Below, in pieces: positions 47,510 through 61,800 of a DNA stretch of 64,000 nucleotides. The stretch is from positions 2,752,001-2,816,000 of the forward strand of contig NC_135003.1 of assembly GCF_051020985.1 (NCBI RefSeq). Reading direction: 5' to 3'. Numbering within the stretch: the first letter of the stretch is position 1; the number at the start of each line of letters is the position of its first letter. The stretch is from Nomia melanderi. Taxonomy: Eukaryota > Arthropoda > Insecta > Hymenoptera > Halictidae. The position numbers and the translations under genes were made by a program. The notes beneath the pieces were generated by a model. It saw nothing but the letters and a program-made list of their open reading frames with translations. It was not told where the DNA came from and ran no database searches.

Positions 47510-50500
47510 GAAATTTTCTTCATTGTATGTTTATTTTGACGTACGCGGTATCCCTTTGAAGTCCCGCATCTCGACCTTTAACGCTCGATGGACTGTGTCT
47601 ATTCCGTTTCTGCTCACTATATCAATTCTTTGTCTTTGTTAGGCTGTGCTCAAGTCAATTTAAAAAACCAAAAGCTGCTTCCAGAATTTCAATGCTGAGT
47701 CCCGAAAATTTTTAATTTAACACATTACGTGTCACCGGAACTTTCGGTTATATTTTCTTATAAACGGCACTAATTTTTTAAATGATACATTAAGTTACAC
47801 TCAAACTTTTGGTGACTTTTATACATATATTGATATTACATTTTTACACTTTCACTACTTCGCAACGTACACCGTTATTCTTTGATACATGTCCCACAAA
47901 AATGTTTCCTCACCCTATAAAAACACATATCTTCTCGCATTTATACGCTCAATTTTATTAGCTAAAAGTCGAATCGGAGGAATTAAAGTAGTCTTAAACT
48001 AGCCGCTTAATAACGGAGCAGGACTTGCCCGAGATCCCGTTACGACATTCTAAAGCTTGGACATTAAAGCCGGAACAAGAGGCGCAGACGGTGTGCGTAT
48101 CGTAAAAACCGGTCGAGCCCCGTGGCAACGTCCTTTTTCGCAGTTCAGCCGGCATTAATCGTTCATGGTCGTATAAAAGAAGTCAGTTCATGCTGGGGCG
48201 ACCTAAGAAGGGTTTGAAAGCGGAAGGAGAGCGAAAAAAATAGCTCGAGCCTGACTGACGAAGCGCCACTTCTTAGTTTAAGCATTTTTTTTAAACTGCT
48301 CGCGATGAACGATATTCGCTCATGAAATTATCCACGAAGGAAAGGCGATGAGGTATCTTTGTCTCTGTCGTGTTATCTTTTTCTGAGATTCCAGTGATAA
48401 TTGGCCTTGAACGAACTCCAATTTTTCTAATAATAATGAAGTAAACTGTACAATAAATATTCGTGAGCGTACCGTTAACCTATTTATTTTTTAAATCATT
48501 TCGAATATTTGATACTTTTAAAATATACAAATACGAAATAAGAAATCCAAAAGCAGACATTTTGACTGGCAGAGTAACTCCAGTGTTAATGCAATGTTGC
48601 TGAAGGGATTGAAGCAGAGTAATTGTTACGGTTCATGGATCATTAATCCAGTATACTCTAGTCACTGGTCATTGGTTTCGAAACCTTAATTTACATGCAT
48701 AGTTAGCGTAACATTGTATTTTTATGAAAATTATTTAAATTTATAACGTTAAAGTATCAAAGATATTGTGTACTTCGGTATTATTTGTAGAGTTCTATGA
48801 AACAGAAAATTTCAATTATTAACAAAATTATTAGTACTCACAGAAAATATAATTTAATATAACGCACTTCAACTTCTTGTATAGTATGTTTACTTTTAAA
48901 AATTTCCACTTTGTATAATCTTGATTATATGTTGATATACATAAAATATATAATTAACTCCTTTTATTGTGTATTGTGTATTTATTATTTATTATCACTT
49001 GTACAATATGCTAACATAAATATAAATAAGTACAATTCATAACAGAAAATATAACTATTACATAATTCCTATGTGTCTAAATAAAATCTTGAAAGTAATA
49101 AAATATAACATCTCTGTGCCATATACTTTACAAAAAGGATGAAGTAGCAGTTTATACACTCTACAAAATATTATAATTTTTCACGGGTATATAAATTCTA
49201 AGTATGTTATACAAGAAACATAGCAAGATATTCTAATTTTGATAATTAGTTCAGTTGAATGCACCTTTATGTTTACCCTTGCTTTCTCCACATAATTACT
49301 AACAGAAATTCGACTAACCTTATACATGAACAGAACAATATTTCCTGAAGAAAGTATTACAAAAGTCATTACGCTGCATTCCTTGCTCCTCATCACTCCG
49401 AAGTTCCTTATTTCGTTAATTTGATTTCTTCCCTAGGCTAAGACTTATGTTTAACAATAAGTCTTCGCAGTACGGGAACAATTATGCAGCCGTGTTGCGG
49501 CACAGTGTTATACGGTTAATTATCACGGACGGTTCTATTTACGCTAATTACTTCGGGGGAGCAGAGGTGCAACAGTGATCGATGCACACTGACTCGTAAT
49601 TAGTGTATACGCGTGTATTCGGCGAGGAGCCCTCTTACCTTAGCGAAACTCGAAATTGCACCGGAGGAAACAACGAAACAGAATGAACCCTGCAAAGTCT
49701 ACAAACAGGATGAGAACTGGCGGGGTTGTATTTCCTGGCGAATCGCGATAGCTTCTAGCTCTATCGAACGGAGGAACATCAACACACAAGATATACGTGT
49801 AGCGAAGCTCAGCAAATAATGCGCAAAAAGCCCTAACACTATAGAAGGATGGACCAATGCAAATATTTTAAAAATCTCCAAATCGTGGCAAATCGTGGAA
49901 CAATTTTCGAATAAATTCATTCCATATTTTGACGGGTTTTAGTTACGGTTCAACTGTCATTTCAATTTTTCTATGAAAATAGTTTCCGTTTAAAACAAAA
50001 CGCGTCGGGTTTAGCGAACGATAAGAACGATTTATGACGAGAAACGACACGAGTATTCGTACTAAATAATCTAAAAATCGTGGATATAGGGGGACTATTT
50101 TTAGAAAAATTCTTGTTGCGCGTTAACTACTATTATTACGTATGCATCGTAAACAGTAGAATTTAAACATTTTAAAGATATTTCTTTATACAGATAATAA
50201 TGTTGTAATTATTAAAGACAGATATATTCAATAACGATTGGTAGAAGATTAACTATAAATAAATTACAAACATTTATTCAAAATTTCATTTGCATAGGTT
50301 TATAAAAAATCCTGTTATCAACTAGAAGACTCCTTACTGTAGTAGTCAAATAAAAGTACACTAAATTTTTGTTAATACACGCGTTTCCTTCTATTACGTA
50401 AATAAATGAGCCGTAAACATATAAAGACCCACAATCTAATCACGAGTTTCCTTGTCACGACAGCAATATAAGGACTATTCTAGATTTTATTATAATTTTA
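47510..50500. other. mostly AT-rich non-coding DNA
   Basis: GC-richer patches lie at 48000-48260 and 49440-49830. An 8-bp inverted repeat AAGACTTA/TAAGTCTT is at about 49439-49466. TTTAACACATTACGTGTCAC near 47715 looks like a TTAA-element end without a found partner. No exon recognised. Confidence 0.5.
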
Positions 50501-51010
50501 TGTTTCATGCTTTTGCGAACGCTGAAAGTACATAAAATACGCGGTCTAGCAACATATATTGGTTTACACAGCAGAGGACAGCCAAATGTGGAGCACTGCG
50601 ATGCTCGCGAGGCATCCGCCTCTTTATGGGGCTGCGGCAAAGAAGGGCCGACGAGAGTAAGAATTCTATACCTTGAAGCGCTATTTTCAAAGCGGTTTAT
50701 AAAGTCGTGCAAACATGATCGAGGAAGAGAGGCGATTTAACTTCTCAGAGCAATGTATCCTGTGTATCCTGGAAACGCGCAGCGATAGGACGTTTTGGCA
50801 CGGCCGAAGAGCAGAAACGGCGGAACGTTAATCTACGTACGTACGCGTCTCGTCTCGATTCGCCCTGATGCCGACCACCTGTCCCACGCGACAATTCGAG
50901 GGTACGACATCAGCTCGCTGGATGGATCGTTATAGGAACCTGGCAAACGGGGCTAATTACCAATCTGATCGGCCAAGATCGGACACGGGACAACCAAGAC
51001 ACAATGACAA
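50500..51010. other. GC-rich island
   Basis: CpG-rich block with short frames on both strands (50455-50712 minus, 50507-50740 plus, 50868-51074 plus) and no domain. Confidence 0.4.
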
Positions 51011-52360
51011 GGAATTTCTCGTTATGTCTAGAAGCGATACTACACTGTTTGGCACTAATCTAAGGTATCAATAATTCCTTAATCATTCAGCTTTCAAATT
51101 TTTCATTCATTTACTATGAAAACATAGTCAGAATTTTTGTTTGTGAAGAATGATGGTCTGAGAATATTGTATTATTTTGTTTGAATTCTTTTATTGCTTG
51201 CTGTTACACGAATAAGGAAGATCTGACTCAGATGTGACTGAAATATAAATATGTATTTAGTTTATGGTGGAAATAAATATTGTTTTTGTAGTTGGTTTAT
51301 TATACTGAACAATGAAATAGATGTGTAAAAAATCGAGAAATAGGTATACCACTTTGTTTTATCTAGATTATGGGGTGTTTCTGAATTGTTGGTTAAATTA
51401 TAACTAAAAGTGAAGTGCATCAGCAACGTATATTCTTTTATTCTTATATCCTATGCAGGCAATCATCAACGATTTCTACTAATTTCTCCGGTTCTAAATC
51501 TCTTGGAAGCTTACTTTGTGAAGAATAGCAAGTAGAATTTAGGCAGAACAATTAAAAAAGAAAATACCGTATACTTGCGTGCAAAGCGAGTTCCCACAGC
51601 ACGAATTGCTACAACGCGTCGAAGATCTCGTGACTGTTTTCATATAATACGATTCCTTGGGCACCAATAAAATACAATTTCCAGCATTTAAAAATAAAGT
51701 AAAGTTTAACTGAACATTACATTATTTGTTTCACTGTTGCCGATTTGTCATGTTCCCTAATTCTTTTAGTTTTCATTAAACATAGGAAACAAAAGTTGGC
51801 ATGGTAATAATCATTAGAAACATGTTTTCTGAATAACTTTACGTTATTCGTGTTATGCTAGAAAAGTCTCGTGCAGCACGATTTCCTATAACGCGAATAT
51901 AAAGCTAAACGTATTAACTGCATTATATGGGAATCTACTATGTATAGTTATATAAGTAAAAGAAGAAACTATTCCTCCTACGAGTACTAACATTCACTAC
52001 AACAAACAACACATATCAAAATAATCTCTACCTTATAAACTACTCCATTAAAAGAGAATAACTAAAAATGCCAAAAAGGAAATTTCATTAAATCTAACTA
52101 AATTAAGATGGTTACGGATGACACGTTCTCGTTTCATTTAGATCGTCAAATATCTACACATACACTTTCAATTATTTTTAATGGTATACTGAATCCTGCA
52201 CAGACACCTACTTAACTATTGCCCGTACATATAATTTACTTTTATAAATATATTTAGTTTCGTTAATGATTAACAATATGCACAATGTAATAATACTTTA
52301 AAAAAAAAGTGAGATGTACCCCGACTTACTCCATCACATACCTACACCACCTCATGTGCG
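51010..52360. other. AT-rich non-coding DNA with a possible short repeat pair
   Basis: CAGCACGAATTGCTACAACG (about 51597) and CAGCACGATTTCCTATAACG (about 51875) are similar over 22 bp, about 280 bp apart, and may be decayed repeat copies. Otherwise nothing recognised. Confidence 0.4.
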
Positions 52361-53060
52361 AGGCATAGAATGAGAATCCTCTCATCTTTCCCAAAAGAAC
52401 CACAAAAAAATGTCAACGTTACACCGACACTGATGAAAAGATCGCCGGCCACTAAACGTCGGGGCCACTCGAAAACCGTCGGAACCCATCGATCGCCGGT
52501 GACGGCGATGAAAATCGCGATAGGTTATCTACGAGTATCCACGGATCGCCGGGTCGCCGAGCTTTCCCCTTCGAGAAGGAGGTTAGGTCAAGCCACAGCG
52601 GGTTAGGATAGGTCAGCTCAGGTCGATCGGCCGCGCGTAGGGCAGTCTGCGTTTTACGATGGCGGTGCGACGGTGGTTTGCCGGACACGAGGTCGGGGGG
52701 TGGTTCAGGACCGGTCGCACCGCAACCTCACCCTCTGCAATTACAATGCTAATTCCGTGTACACGGCCCTCCACGCTTAATCGTCGCGCGATTTTCTTTA
52801 CCCTTAAGCCGCGCCGCGCCCCTCCGCGATTATCGCGGGGCGCGTACACGCAACACGGGCCCCGACAAGGTTCCGCGACAAATGCTCCTAACGAGCGGAA
52901 ATTTCAACCTTAATATCGCTGATGTACTATGTGCCACAATGATTGCGGTACAAGAGATTTATAGCCGAAGATGAAAACGGGGCTGATGCTTTCGGGGGCG
53001 GGGGTCGCGATCTTTTGTGCTGTGGCAAACGCGGGGAGAAAATTTTTATGAAATGTGACT
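52360..53060. other. CpG-rich island
   Basis: GC-rich block with overlapping frames on both strands (52370-52606, 52452-52688, 52613-52849, 52659-52913), none with a domain. G-runs occur at about 52692-52701 and 52994-53006. Candidate regulatory region. Confidence 0.4.
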
Positions 53061-54650
53061 TTAAGGTGTGATAAATGATTCTTGTGACAGTAAATAGTTT
53101 TATTTATGAACTTTTCGGTTGACTTGCAAGTATTTCGCGTTGCGGGGTTTTGTGGCGTCTGGGATCTGTCCCCGGGGCACAGGGAAAGAAGGATGTTTGT
53201 GTAAACACGCGCTATATTTGCACCGGCTGTGAAGTTATGGTCGCTTGCCGCGGCTGGAGTCGAGTAATTCTATGCTTTATAGAGTAGTGGAACTGAAGCA
53301 GAGATTAGGAAAACTAAATGCTCGTCATAACGAATGTCCGGATATTAAACGTGACAAATGTTTTTCTTAATACATATGGAATATCTTATTTTTGTCATTG
53401 GTGTGTGTTTATTTAAAAGCAACTAACGTTTGTGTATGCAATAGCGTGTATATTTTGTATTTAATATTATAGAAATTGTTAAAACATGAAATCTATCTTA
53501 ACCTGAATATTGGGCTGTATGCCAACACGTAAAAAAATCGTTTCCTTGTCGTGAATGTAAGGAGTAATTTTTTGAAATATTATAATTTGAAAAATAATCC
53601 GAAACTGCTTTATCTGCAAGTAAAATAATTCCATTAACTCAGAAATAATTAAAATAATAGTCGTGGTCTCATTGCGTGATTGTATCAGTATAATATTTTA
53701 TATTATTGGTTAATTAATTGTTGAATGTACGTGATGCGGTATAATTACAATGCATAGAATCATTAACGTTATATACACAGGGTAACAATGGCCCGAGGGT
53801 CAAATGTTAATTTTAATCAACGTGTCTATCGTCGCATTACTGAGTCCCGGTCATGAAATTTGCAAACGCAAGCCGCAAATAATGATTACGGGAATTGAGG
53901 TTTAACAACTTATCTAAAATAAACATTTTAAAGGTAAAATTCCTATTCTCTTCAACGAAGGATACACAGGAGGTAAGAATATCCGACTTAGTTCGTGCAA
54001 GCCGCATTATCGAGTTATCCCTAATATCCTGAACCAAGTTAATAATTCTATTCTTTTTACTCGACGCAGCCCTGTGGTAAGTAGCGTAATATTAGCATCG
54101 CCGCGCGTTACGACAGAAACTTCTTTTATTTAAAGAAAAGATTCTGTTTCAAAAGTAGCGTGCTACGTGAACGTAATGGAACACAGGAGATAGGTGTAAA
54201 TGAAGAAAAATGTGATTTAAGAAAAAAATTTAACCTTCCGAGGTCACACATATTTTAGTGCATAATAACATGAAAATGTTAACTGACTTTCGTATCTTTC
54301 ATTATAAAATACTAATACAATTTTGTAAAATTTTATCCACAAAAGATACATAGCCTGAGGAGGTACTTAGACATACACATTTCAATGGGATTATTTCAAC
54401 GTTTCACAGTAAAACTTCATAAAATGAAATGTATACATATTACATAATAAAATTAACCAATCTACTCAAACACGAAATATTCAATGAAACGAACTTTTCA
54501 AATCCAGATTTTATAACTGCTTTAATTCTTTCAAAGTGACCGATTACCAGTATAAAACCCGAATCCAAATTATTTGTTCAAATGCTACATCAAGTAAAAA
54601 ATGCGTCAAAATTGATATGCAACGATTGATCAATGTCCCTATTACAGGGG
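53060..54650. other. mostly AT-rich non-coding DNA
   Basis: The first 200 bp are still moderately GC-rich. No gene recognised. Confidence 0.55.
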
Positions 54651-55440
54651 TACGTTGTTCGCCAGCTATATCCCCTTGCAACAGCTCACCATACACAGCA
54701 TTCGTTATTTTCACGCCCTATCGTGCTCCACATTCGACGAAGATCAAACATCTCTCTCCATCCGCGACATAAAAGACACGATTCCATTATCGTCTCGTTA
54801 TGACAAAGCGGCGGGTTGCGTAATATCAGTGTCAAAGGCATTAAACACATCGGCCGTGCCTTATTTTATATTCCTTTTTAGCGAAGTGCAACCCGTAGCG
54901 TTGCGTAACGGAATAATGTACGCGCGTTACGTCAACAGTGTCGAACGATCGATAGCTTTCGGATGGCGACCGCGAAAAGTATCGAAGCGTCGGTGCAAGA
55001 CCGACGCGGCGCGGCGCTTCGAACAACAGAGACGGCGACGGGGCACCGACGCCTAATTAATTAGTCCGGCTAGGCGTAATGCGTCTCGCGATTATGTAAC
55101 GGACGACAGCCGACGGGATATCGTAATTACACCGGTACGGAATATTCAATTGGATACCTAACTCGCTAATAATCGACACGACGGTATTAACGGAGCGTGG
55201 AATATTGATGGCGTACTAATTTCCTGCGACGACGACGACGATCCCGGATGATCTTTGAGACGTACCGTGGAAAATTAATACCCCGGATAGCACGACCCCG
55301 CCGTCCTCACTTATCCGCGCGCTTCCGCACCGATGTTTCACTGGATCTCGACTACCAATCGAACTGGATTATACAACACGAAACATTTAACAGTGAAACG
55401 GGTGTTCGACCTATTAACCGTGGAATTTAGTTTGAAGAAT
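54650..55440. other. CpG-rich island with CGA trinucleotide run
   Basis: GC-rich block holding a 133-codon plus-strand frame (54655-55056) without a domain. A short (CGA)5 run lies at about 55226-55240. Confidence 0.4.
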
Positions 55441-58340
55441 CTCTTATTGTGTGCTAAATAAGGTCAAGCAATGAAATATATACTCGTCAAACACAGTGAC
55501 ATTAACCGTATTAAATAGTCGACAGTCCTAGTGTTAATACTCTAGATGTCAGTAATTGTGAAATGAGAAAACAGAGACCAGTAATTTTGAGCGTTGCGTA
55601 AATCTAGTGTTAAACAGGATTACCTGAAGTTTCTCAATTATTTATTCTTGTATTAAAGGTTTTGTCGGAATTACATTGTTTTGAATGGAACGCTCAACAA
55701 TAAATGAAATTGGTTATCAAAGATAACTTCTCTTTCATTTCAAAGCAATCGGTGGTTTAAATGTATATGGGAATTAACACATTGTTGACAGTGTACGTTT
55801 ATTCAAAAGATTGTAACTGTTTTAATAAATTGAACTTTAATCAAAATATAATGGTGAAATACTAATTTTTAAACGGTTTTATTGGTTGTTATTTATACTT
55901 ATAATTGATATTTTCGGCCATTAATGTCTACCAAATGAAAAATATCAATGCTTCCCATCAATAATGACGGATCGTTTATGAAAACTTCACTAAATGATTA
56001 GATTACGTAGTTGTATAAATTTATAAGTCATCAATTTGGAAAAAGTCAGAAAGAATAAATTCCGGAACATGTAATAAAGTTTGATATTATTGTTAATTCA
56101 ATAAAACTGTTAATATAGGGTAGAGTATTTTATTCCAAATTTCCTAAATTTATTAGTAACAAATATAATTCTTTAAAAGCGTGCGAGATCTACCAATAAT
56201 TCATTAAATTACACTTAATTAATGACTGCTCCATTTTCTATTATGTAAATCTAATTTCAGTAAATCAACAACTTTCAAATACATTGCACATAATAAACGT
56301 GAATATCCGTGAACAATCATTAACAGAGTACACTCCAGTTCAAATGTAACGAATAAGTTACGTTTCATTAATTTGACATGTACGCACTGGCCAATATTGT
56401 TACTTGACGTAATCGGCCTTACAACCTGATAAACTCATTCGGAATAGTGATATTACGATGTCAGTATTATATACTACAAACTTGATGGAACACTAATAGA
56501 GTGAACTAATTTCTACTTAATACCGGTTTCTGTGAATTGGGACGTGAAGTTTATATGTATGTATATATCCACAGTCTACTCACTAGAGAAAGCTACGTCG
56601 CAGATCCTACCTTAATGATGGGTAATTATTAATTAATTTCTAATAGAAAATTGTATCTTATCCATGTTTTATAGCTAAATACACTTTTTGTATAAAAACA
56701 TGTAAGATAGTAAATAAACATTCAATTGGGAAGATAACAAAACATGTTATTCCTTAGTATAACATTTAAACAAATAAATGTTTTGAGAATTTGTTAATAC
56801 TGTCATATTTATTATTCGATAATACGAAATTTAATAATATACATAATCCTATACCCAATAGTTTTCAGAATATTCGTAAATACATGTTTTGTACATTTCA
56901 CTTTGGATGTTATTTTCACCCTTCCAACATTAATAACAGCCACTAGGAAAGAGGAATATTAAATATTCTTTTGAGAACTATGTTGTAGCGTAGTTTCGAA
57001 TTAAAAATGTATAAAGAAATTATCGTTCGCCACACTTCCTAATTTTAGAAAGCTGATATAAGTAACTTTAAACTACTGTGATCAACGACACTACGATCAC
57101 TAACTTAATGTCACTGTGTCAAAGGTTACCTTCATACAATTCCCTAACTATAGGTGTTTCGTAATTTCGCTATCATTCTGTGCCCGTTGTATTCGCACTA
57201 ATTCTCATTGCTGGGCCGCATGATAAAGCGGTACTTGGTATCGATTAGAACTAGAGAGTTGCCGTTGAATCGCATGATCGTTAAGTCATTTCTATAGCAT
57301 TGATTAGGACGGCTCTACCAGCCACTGATGTACTCTGGTATAAACATCGAAGTCCGTTCATGCCGTACTAATACTACTGCCCATCAAATTATTCATCTAT
57401 AGTAATGTTGCTCTTTGTACCGGATCTTGGTATCATGTATTATGCAAGAATTAGTATCGTGTCTCTTACTTGGTTTGGTATCGAGATTCAAAACCTCAAA
57501 TTCATCAGTATCTCCTTGCATCATATAGTGGTTACAGGTTTCCGATAGTTAACGGATATTCGATTACCCGACGTTTATCAATAATCTCTTAACGATATAA
57601 CGTGGTATTTCTAATACAGTCAACAGGTAATATCGTGCTCTTCATTATATTGCACCCAGAACTGATCTCTTCAATCGAGAAAACAGTATACCAACATTTT
57701 TATCATGTAAAACACTTGTATTAATCTATCTGTTGAGTCTTTTCATTAGATATGTGAGGTGTATAGTTATATTTTTATCAATATAAATATAAATATTAAT
57801 TAGAATTATTAGTTCGGTAAAAAAGTCATTTCCTGAACAAATCATTGTCTCAAAGAATTTACTGCAAGAACAGTTATAGATTATCAATAACAGTTATAAA
57901 CGATAGGGACTATTATTAATGAATAACTAAAATGAATACTATAGTTCATGTTCTTTAAGTCTTGATATAGAAGAATTCTTGAGACGTGATAAAATTGCTT
58001 TTCAGAAGAAACTAAAGTCTAAACTAAAGACACAGGAAAAATAAGCCTCTAAGAATCCGAACTGTTACGTATGAAAAACTACCCCTTAGCTGATCTATAC
58101 TACGGAACAATATTTCTATTCTGAAACCAACACTTTCTTCATCCAATGACCATATCCCAAGGGTTAAATCTTTCTTCACATTACACTTTATTAAAAATCA
58201 TCTATTCCTTTCAGCAATTAGAATTACTAACCATGCTACTAATTAGGCCAACGGATTAAAATTCATGAAAGTTCAGTCAAAATACCGTGACAGCATGGAA
58301 ATTCCATTAAAACAAAGTAACAGCCGTGAAATACAGCTTT
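55440..58340. other. AT-rich non-coding DNA with TTAA-element end motifs
   Basis: CAGTCCTAGTGTTAA ends at 55537, and ATCTAGTGTTAA ends near 55615 in the same orientation. Both look like right ends of the TTAACACTA family. No intact element could be bounded. The 57180-57640 stretch has more balanced composition and recurring GGTATC words but no clear period. Confidence 0.4.
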
Positions 58341-58800
58341 TAGAGTTTCATCATCTCGATTACCCGTCCAGCTTCCAGTGTCTTTTCTCTCCCTTGTCCG
58401 TTACCGCATGCCACCACCCCTTTTGAATGCCTATAAAGGGTTGTTCATACAACAGGGAAGGCGGGGTAGAAGTTTGGTGCTCGGCCACTTGCGGAATACC
58501 GTCGGGAGGCAGACAGCGACCACTAATCAGACTGTTTCCACTTAATTTGCCGAGGTAATTAACCGTCTCATTCGCCTGTGCCTGCCCTAAAGCCATTCCT
58601 GAACCTAAACCCGGGTACTCTATTATGCACGGAACCTATTGTGTCCGAGGACGCCCTCTGAGGAAGCGCGCCGCGGAAACGTACGATTTCCGTCGCAGTC
58701 GCTTCCCCTTGTTTCGAGATTCTCGAAATTGATCACCGATTCGGTCTCCGGTGTGAACCTTTCAAATGATCGCGCTAGAGTACACGGGTTCGAGCACACG
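58340..58800. other. GC-rich island
   Basis: Contains a 78-codon minus-strand frame (58360-58596) with a donor-like GACGG/GTAATC near its 3' side, no recognisable domain, and a TATAAAGGG at about 58432 on the plus strand. An unrecognised minus-strand exon is possible but not supported enough to call. Confidence 0.35.
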
Positions 58801-58898
58801 CATGGGCGGTGAACTCGATTCTGTACACGAGTAACTGGAGCACAGATGGATATAAAAGTAGACAGAAGGATTGGTCCTTGAATGTGTAAGTCAGATTA

Positions 58899-59150
58899 TT
58901 AACCCCTTGGACTGAAATGACGAGTCTTGAACTCTTCATGAACTTTCTTGAACAAACTGACAGTGACGGGCTGCCCTCGCCAGAAATGATTGAGAGTTGA
59001 AGCTTTTTATGTGAGGAGTATACTTGGGAGATGACTAGATGTCTAGCTGGACGGCACTGGGGCATATCAAGCCCTCTTCTATAAAACTCAGAAAATTAAA
59101 TTATGCCTGAGCAGTGCTGCCTGAAAATAAATTGCAGCTCAAGGGGTTAA
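58899..59150. mobile_element. TTAA-bounded MITE with piggyBac-like ends
   Basis: A 252-bp element. The left end is TTAACCCCTTGGACTG (58899-58914) and the right end is CAGCTCAAGGGGTTAA (59135-59150). After reverse complementing the right end, the first 11 bases are identical, followed by two differences and a shared CTG. TTAA at both boundaries and the CCC start fit the piggyBac signature. There is no transposase frame, so it is non-autonomous. Confidence 0.8.
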
Positions 59151-59154
59151 TAAC

Positions 59155-61800
59155 TGGTATTAGGTAATTTTGAACTTCTATATTAAACTTAGTATTTAAA
59201 TAGCATTAAGTAATTAGTAACTTTTGTGGATTAAACATTTTTACCACGTTGGTATCACTCATCGGTTTGGTAGCATTAGTTTACTTAAAATCAACATGAC
59301 TTCTACATAGTTTTGTTTGTGTAATTGTGTTACAGTGGTTTATAAATAATTTATTTTACTTGACCTTTAATGCGAAAATGTTGGTTTACTTTTTTACGCA
59401 ATGATATAATAATATCACGACACAACAAACATGTGACAATTACCGCTTTTATTTCTGTTCTGCGATGATTTCCGTAGTTATTTGTGTTTTTATATAAAAA
59501 AATGAGCAAAATAATATGAAGTCTGTACACAATACAACAAGCGTACTTGCACGCGGTGTAAAATGGTATTCCTTTGTGAATAAAATTTGCATTCTTTTCA
59601 ACAGGACCAAATATTTTCGCAGCGCACATCGTATTAACAGGGCTCAAGGTATAATACATGGATGTTCTCGGGGTTGTAACAAGCTACCATTGAAATAACA
59701 ATACAATATTACCTTTATATATACATAATTTCATTATCTCAACCGAAAATAAGCGAAGAGGTAATACATGAATGTTTATGGATAATTTTCCGAAAACCAA
59801 CATCCATGAACTACATCAAATTATTAATTAAAAGCTGCACACTACGAATTAAAAATATAATTAAATTAATGTAAATCTCAGTTAACATTACTGCTTCAAA
59901 TATCCTTCAGGCCATTTATAGTATATAATTCATTCAAGGAATCCTCCTCGCAAATACCTGACTTCATGATCATCAAAGGATTCAAACAATATGAAAGGCT
60001 TAAAAAATCTCATTGTCTGATATCCCGCCGACTATATCTACAAGCAAACGTAGTTCACGAGGAATAAAATAAAAAGCTCCTGAAATGAATAAAGACTCCG
60101 CGCTTCCTTTGAATTACATTCATTTTTTACGAATGCTTCAGGTATTCGGTGATGCGGATTCGTCTACGACGAAAACATTGTGAAATTTTAAGTCGAACCC
60201 ATGATTCGCAAATTCCGCATAACATCACAGGATCCGTGAACAGTCCCGACAATCGATGTTCCCGGTTCAAGATCGCTTTTTCATCAGCGACGGGGGACCA
60301 GCGAATTAATATTCGATACCGGGCATGCTAATTTAATGCGACGCGCCCTGTTTCCAGATAAATGCGCCGGGGCAAAATAACTGTACTGCGGCACGACATC
60401 AATTTCATTTTAATTTACAGTCAACGCGGCTGCTACATGCTTCGTCCATCTTCGTTACACAATTTTATTTCCAATCGAATCAATTTTCAGTGGGGTTCCG
60501 TGTCACGTTTTTCAGGATTTAATGTAAAAAATGGGAACATTATATTTTCGACGCGATCAAGCGATATTTTTCACGGTGTTATTTGATCTTGAAAGGAAAA
60601 AATATTCAGACGGAGCTTTCTATGGAAGAATTTGTACGTAGGAAGAAGAAATTAGAGAGAAATAGAAGCTAATTCATAAATAGAATTGTTTACTATTAGG
60701 ACTACTGTTTTCTATTAATACTTAGGTAATTTTGACAATAAAATTGTCGATTGTAAAGGGATAGTCGTATTTTCCATGATTAAAGTGCGAGACTTAAGAA
60801 TAGAACTGCCGCTCTAAATTTAGGGGAAAGATAGCTAAAAACATATAAACGAATTCTGGTCTGATGAGGTTACCGAATGGAAAAATTTCTTTATACTCAA
60901 TTTAGATATTCTGCACGTCTACCCACGAAGAACGTCGCTTGTAGTTTAAAGTACGCTCACAGGATTGTAATGCAGTATAATATATTTAAGGACATTCACT
61001 TTTTCACTTCATACGTCAGATTCTAGTTTCAGAAAGCAGCGTTTACTGTCCATAAAACTGGGGTCAGTATAGACGTAAATAAAGGTATCAGATTTTATCA
61101 CGATAATATAGTATATATTTGTAAGATCATATGACTGTACGAAATAAGAATATGAAGATGAAATTTATTTGAAGTCTCAAATTCTGGTCAAAGAAGTGTT
61201 AAACTAATGATAGTATTATATTGACTGACGTAAGAAAACGGACATAAACAAATGAAATTGTTTTTTATAGCTTATATAACATTTATTTAGAATAACTATA
61301 AAAATAAAATTGTATTAACATTTTTTAAATGCTCTATAATTTACTCCTCGAGTATACTCTACACTATGCGCGTGGATCATAACCTATTCCTATGACACGT
61401 GAGTGTGTAGTGCAATATGTCATCCTGACCGTATCAGTTATTAAAAGTGTCAACAACGTTGTCAGGTGTCAGTTGTCACTTCGCAATTGTCAGTTGTCAT
61501 AATTAAATTAATATAAAGCTTCATAAATACGACTTACTTTGTATAAGTGCTGCCTCTCTAACTATAACAACGTATAGGAAACATTTGATTTCGGTCCAAT
61601 AAAAACATTCGTCTGTGCTACCTGCTAAAACTACCACCCTTTTCCCAATTAACAATTCCATGAAAATATTACCAATGCATTAATCTTTTAACTTTTTAAA
61701 CAATCATGTTCATATCGAGTAAGTTGGAAACAGTGTTCAAATCAAAACAAATAGTGATTCCTCAAGATTTAAAATGAAACTTGAAATTAATTTTTAAAAA
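59155..61800. other. mostly AT-rich non-coding DNA
   Basis: A moderately GC-rich patch at 60130-60570 has two short frames without domains. A cluster of GTCAGTTGTCA-like words lies at about 61445-61500. Confidence 0.5.

Noticed and set aside
57180..57640. Recurring GGTATC words as a tandem repeat
   Set aside because: Spacing is irregular (roughly 100, 90 and 50 bp) and flanks do not align.
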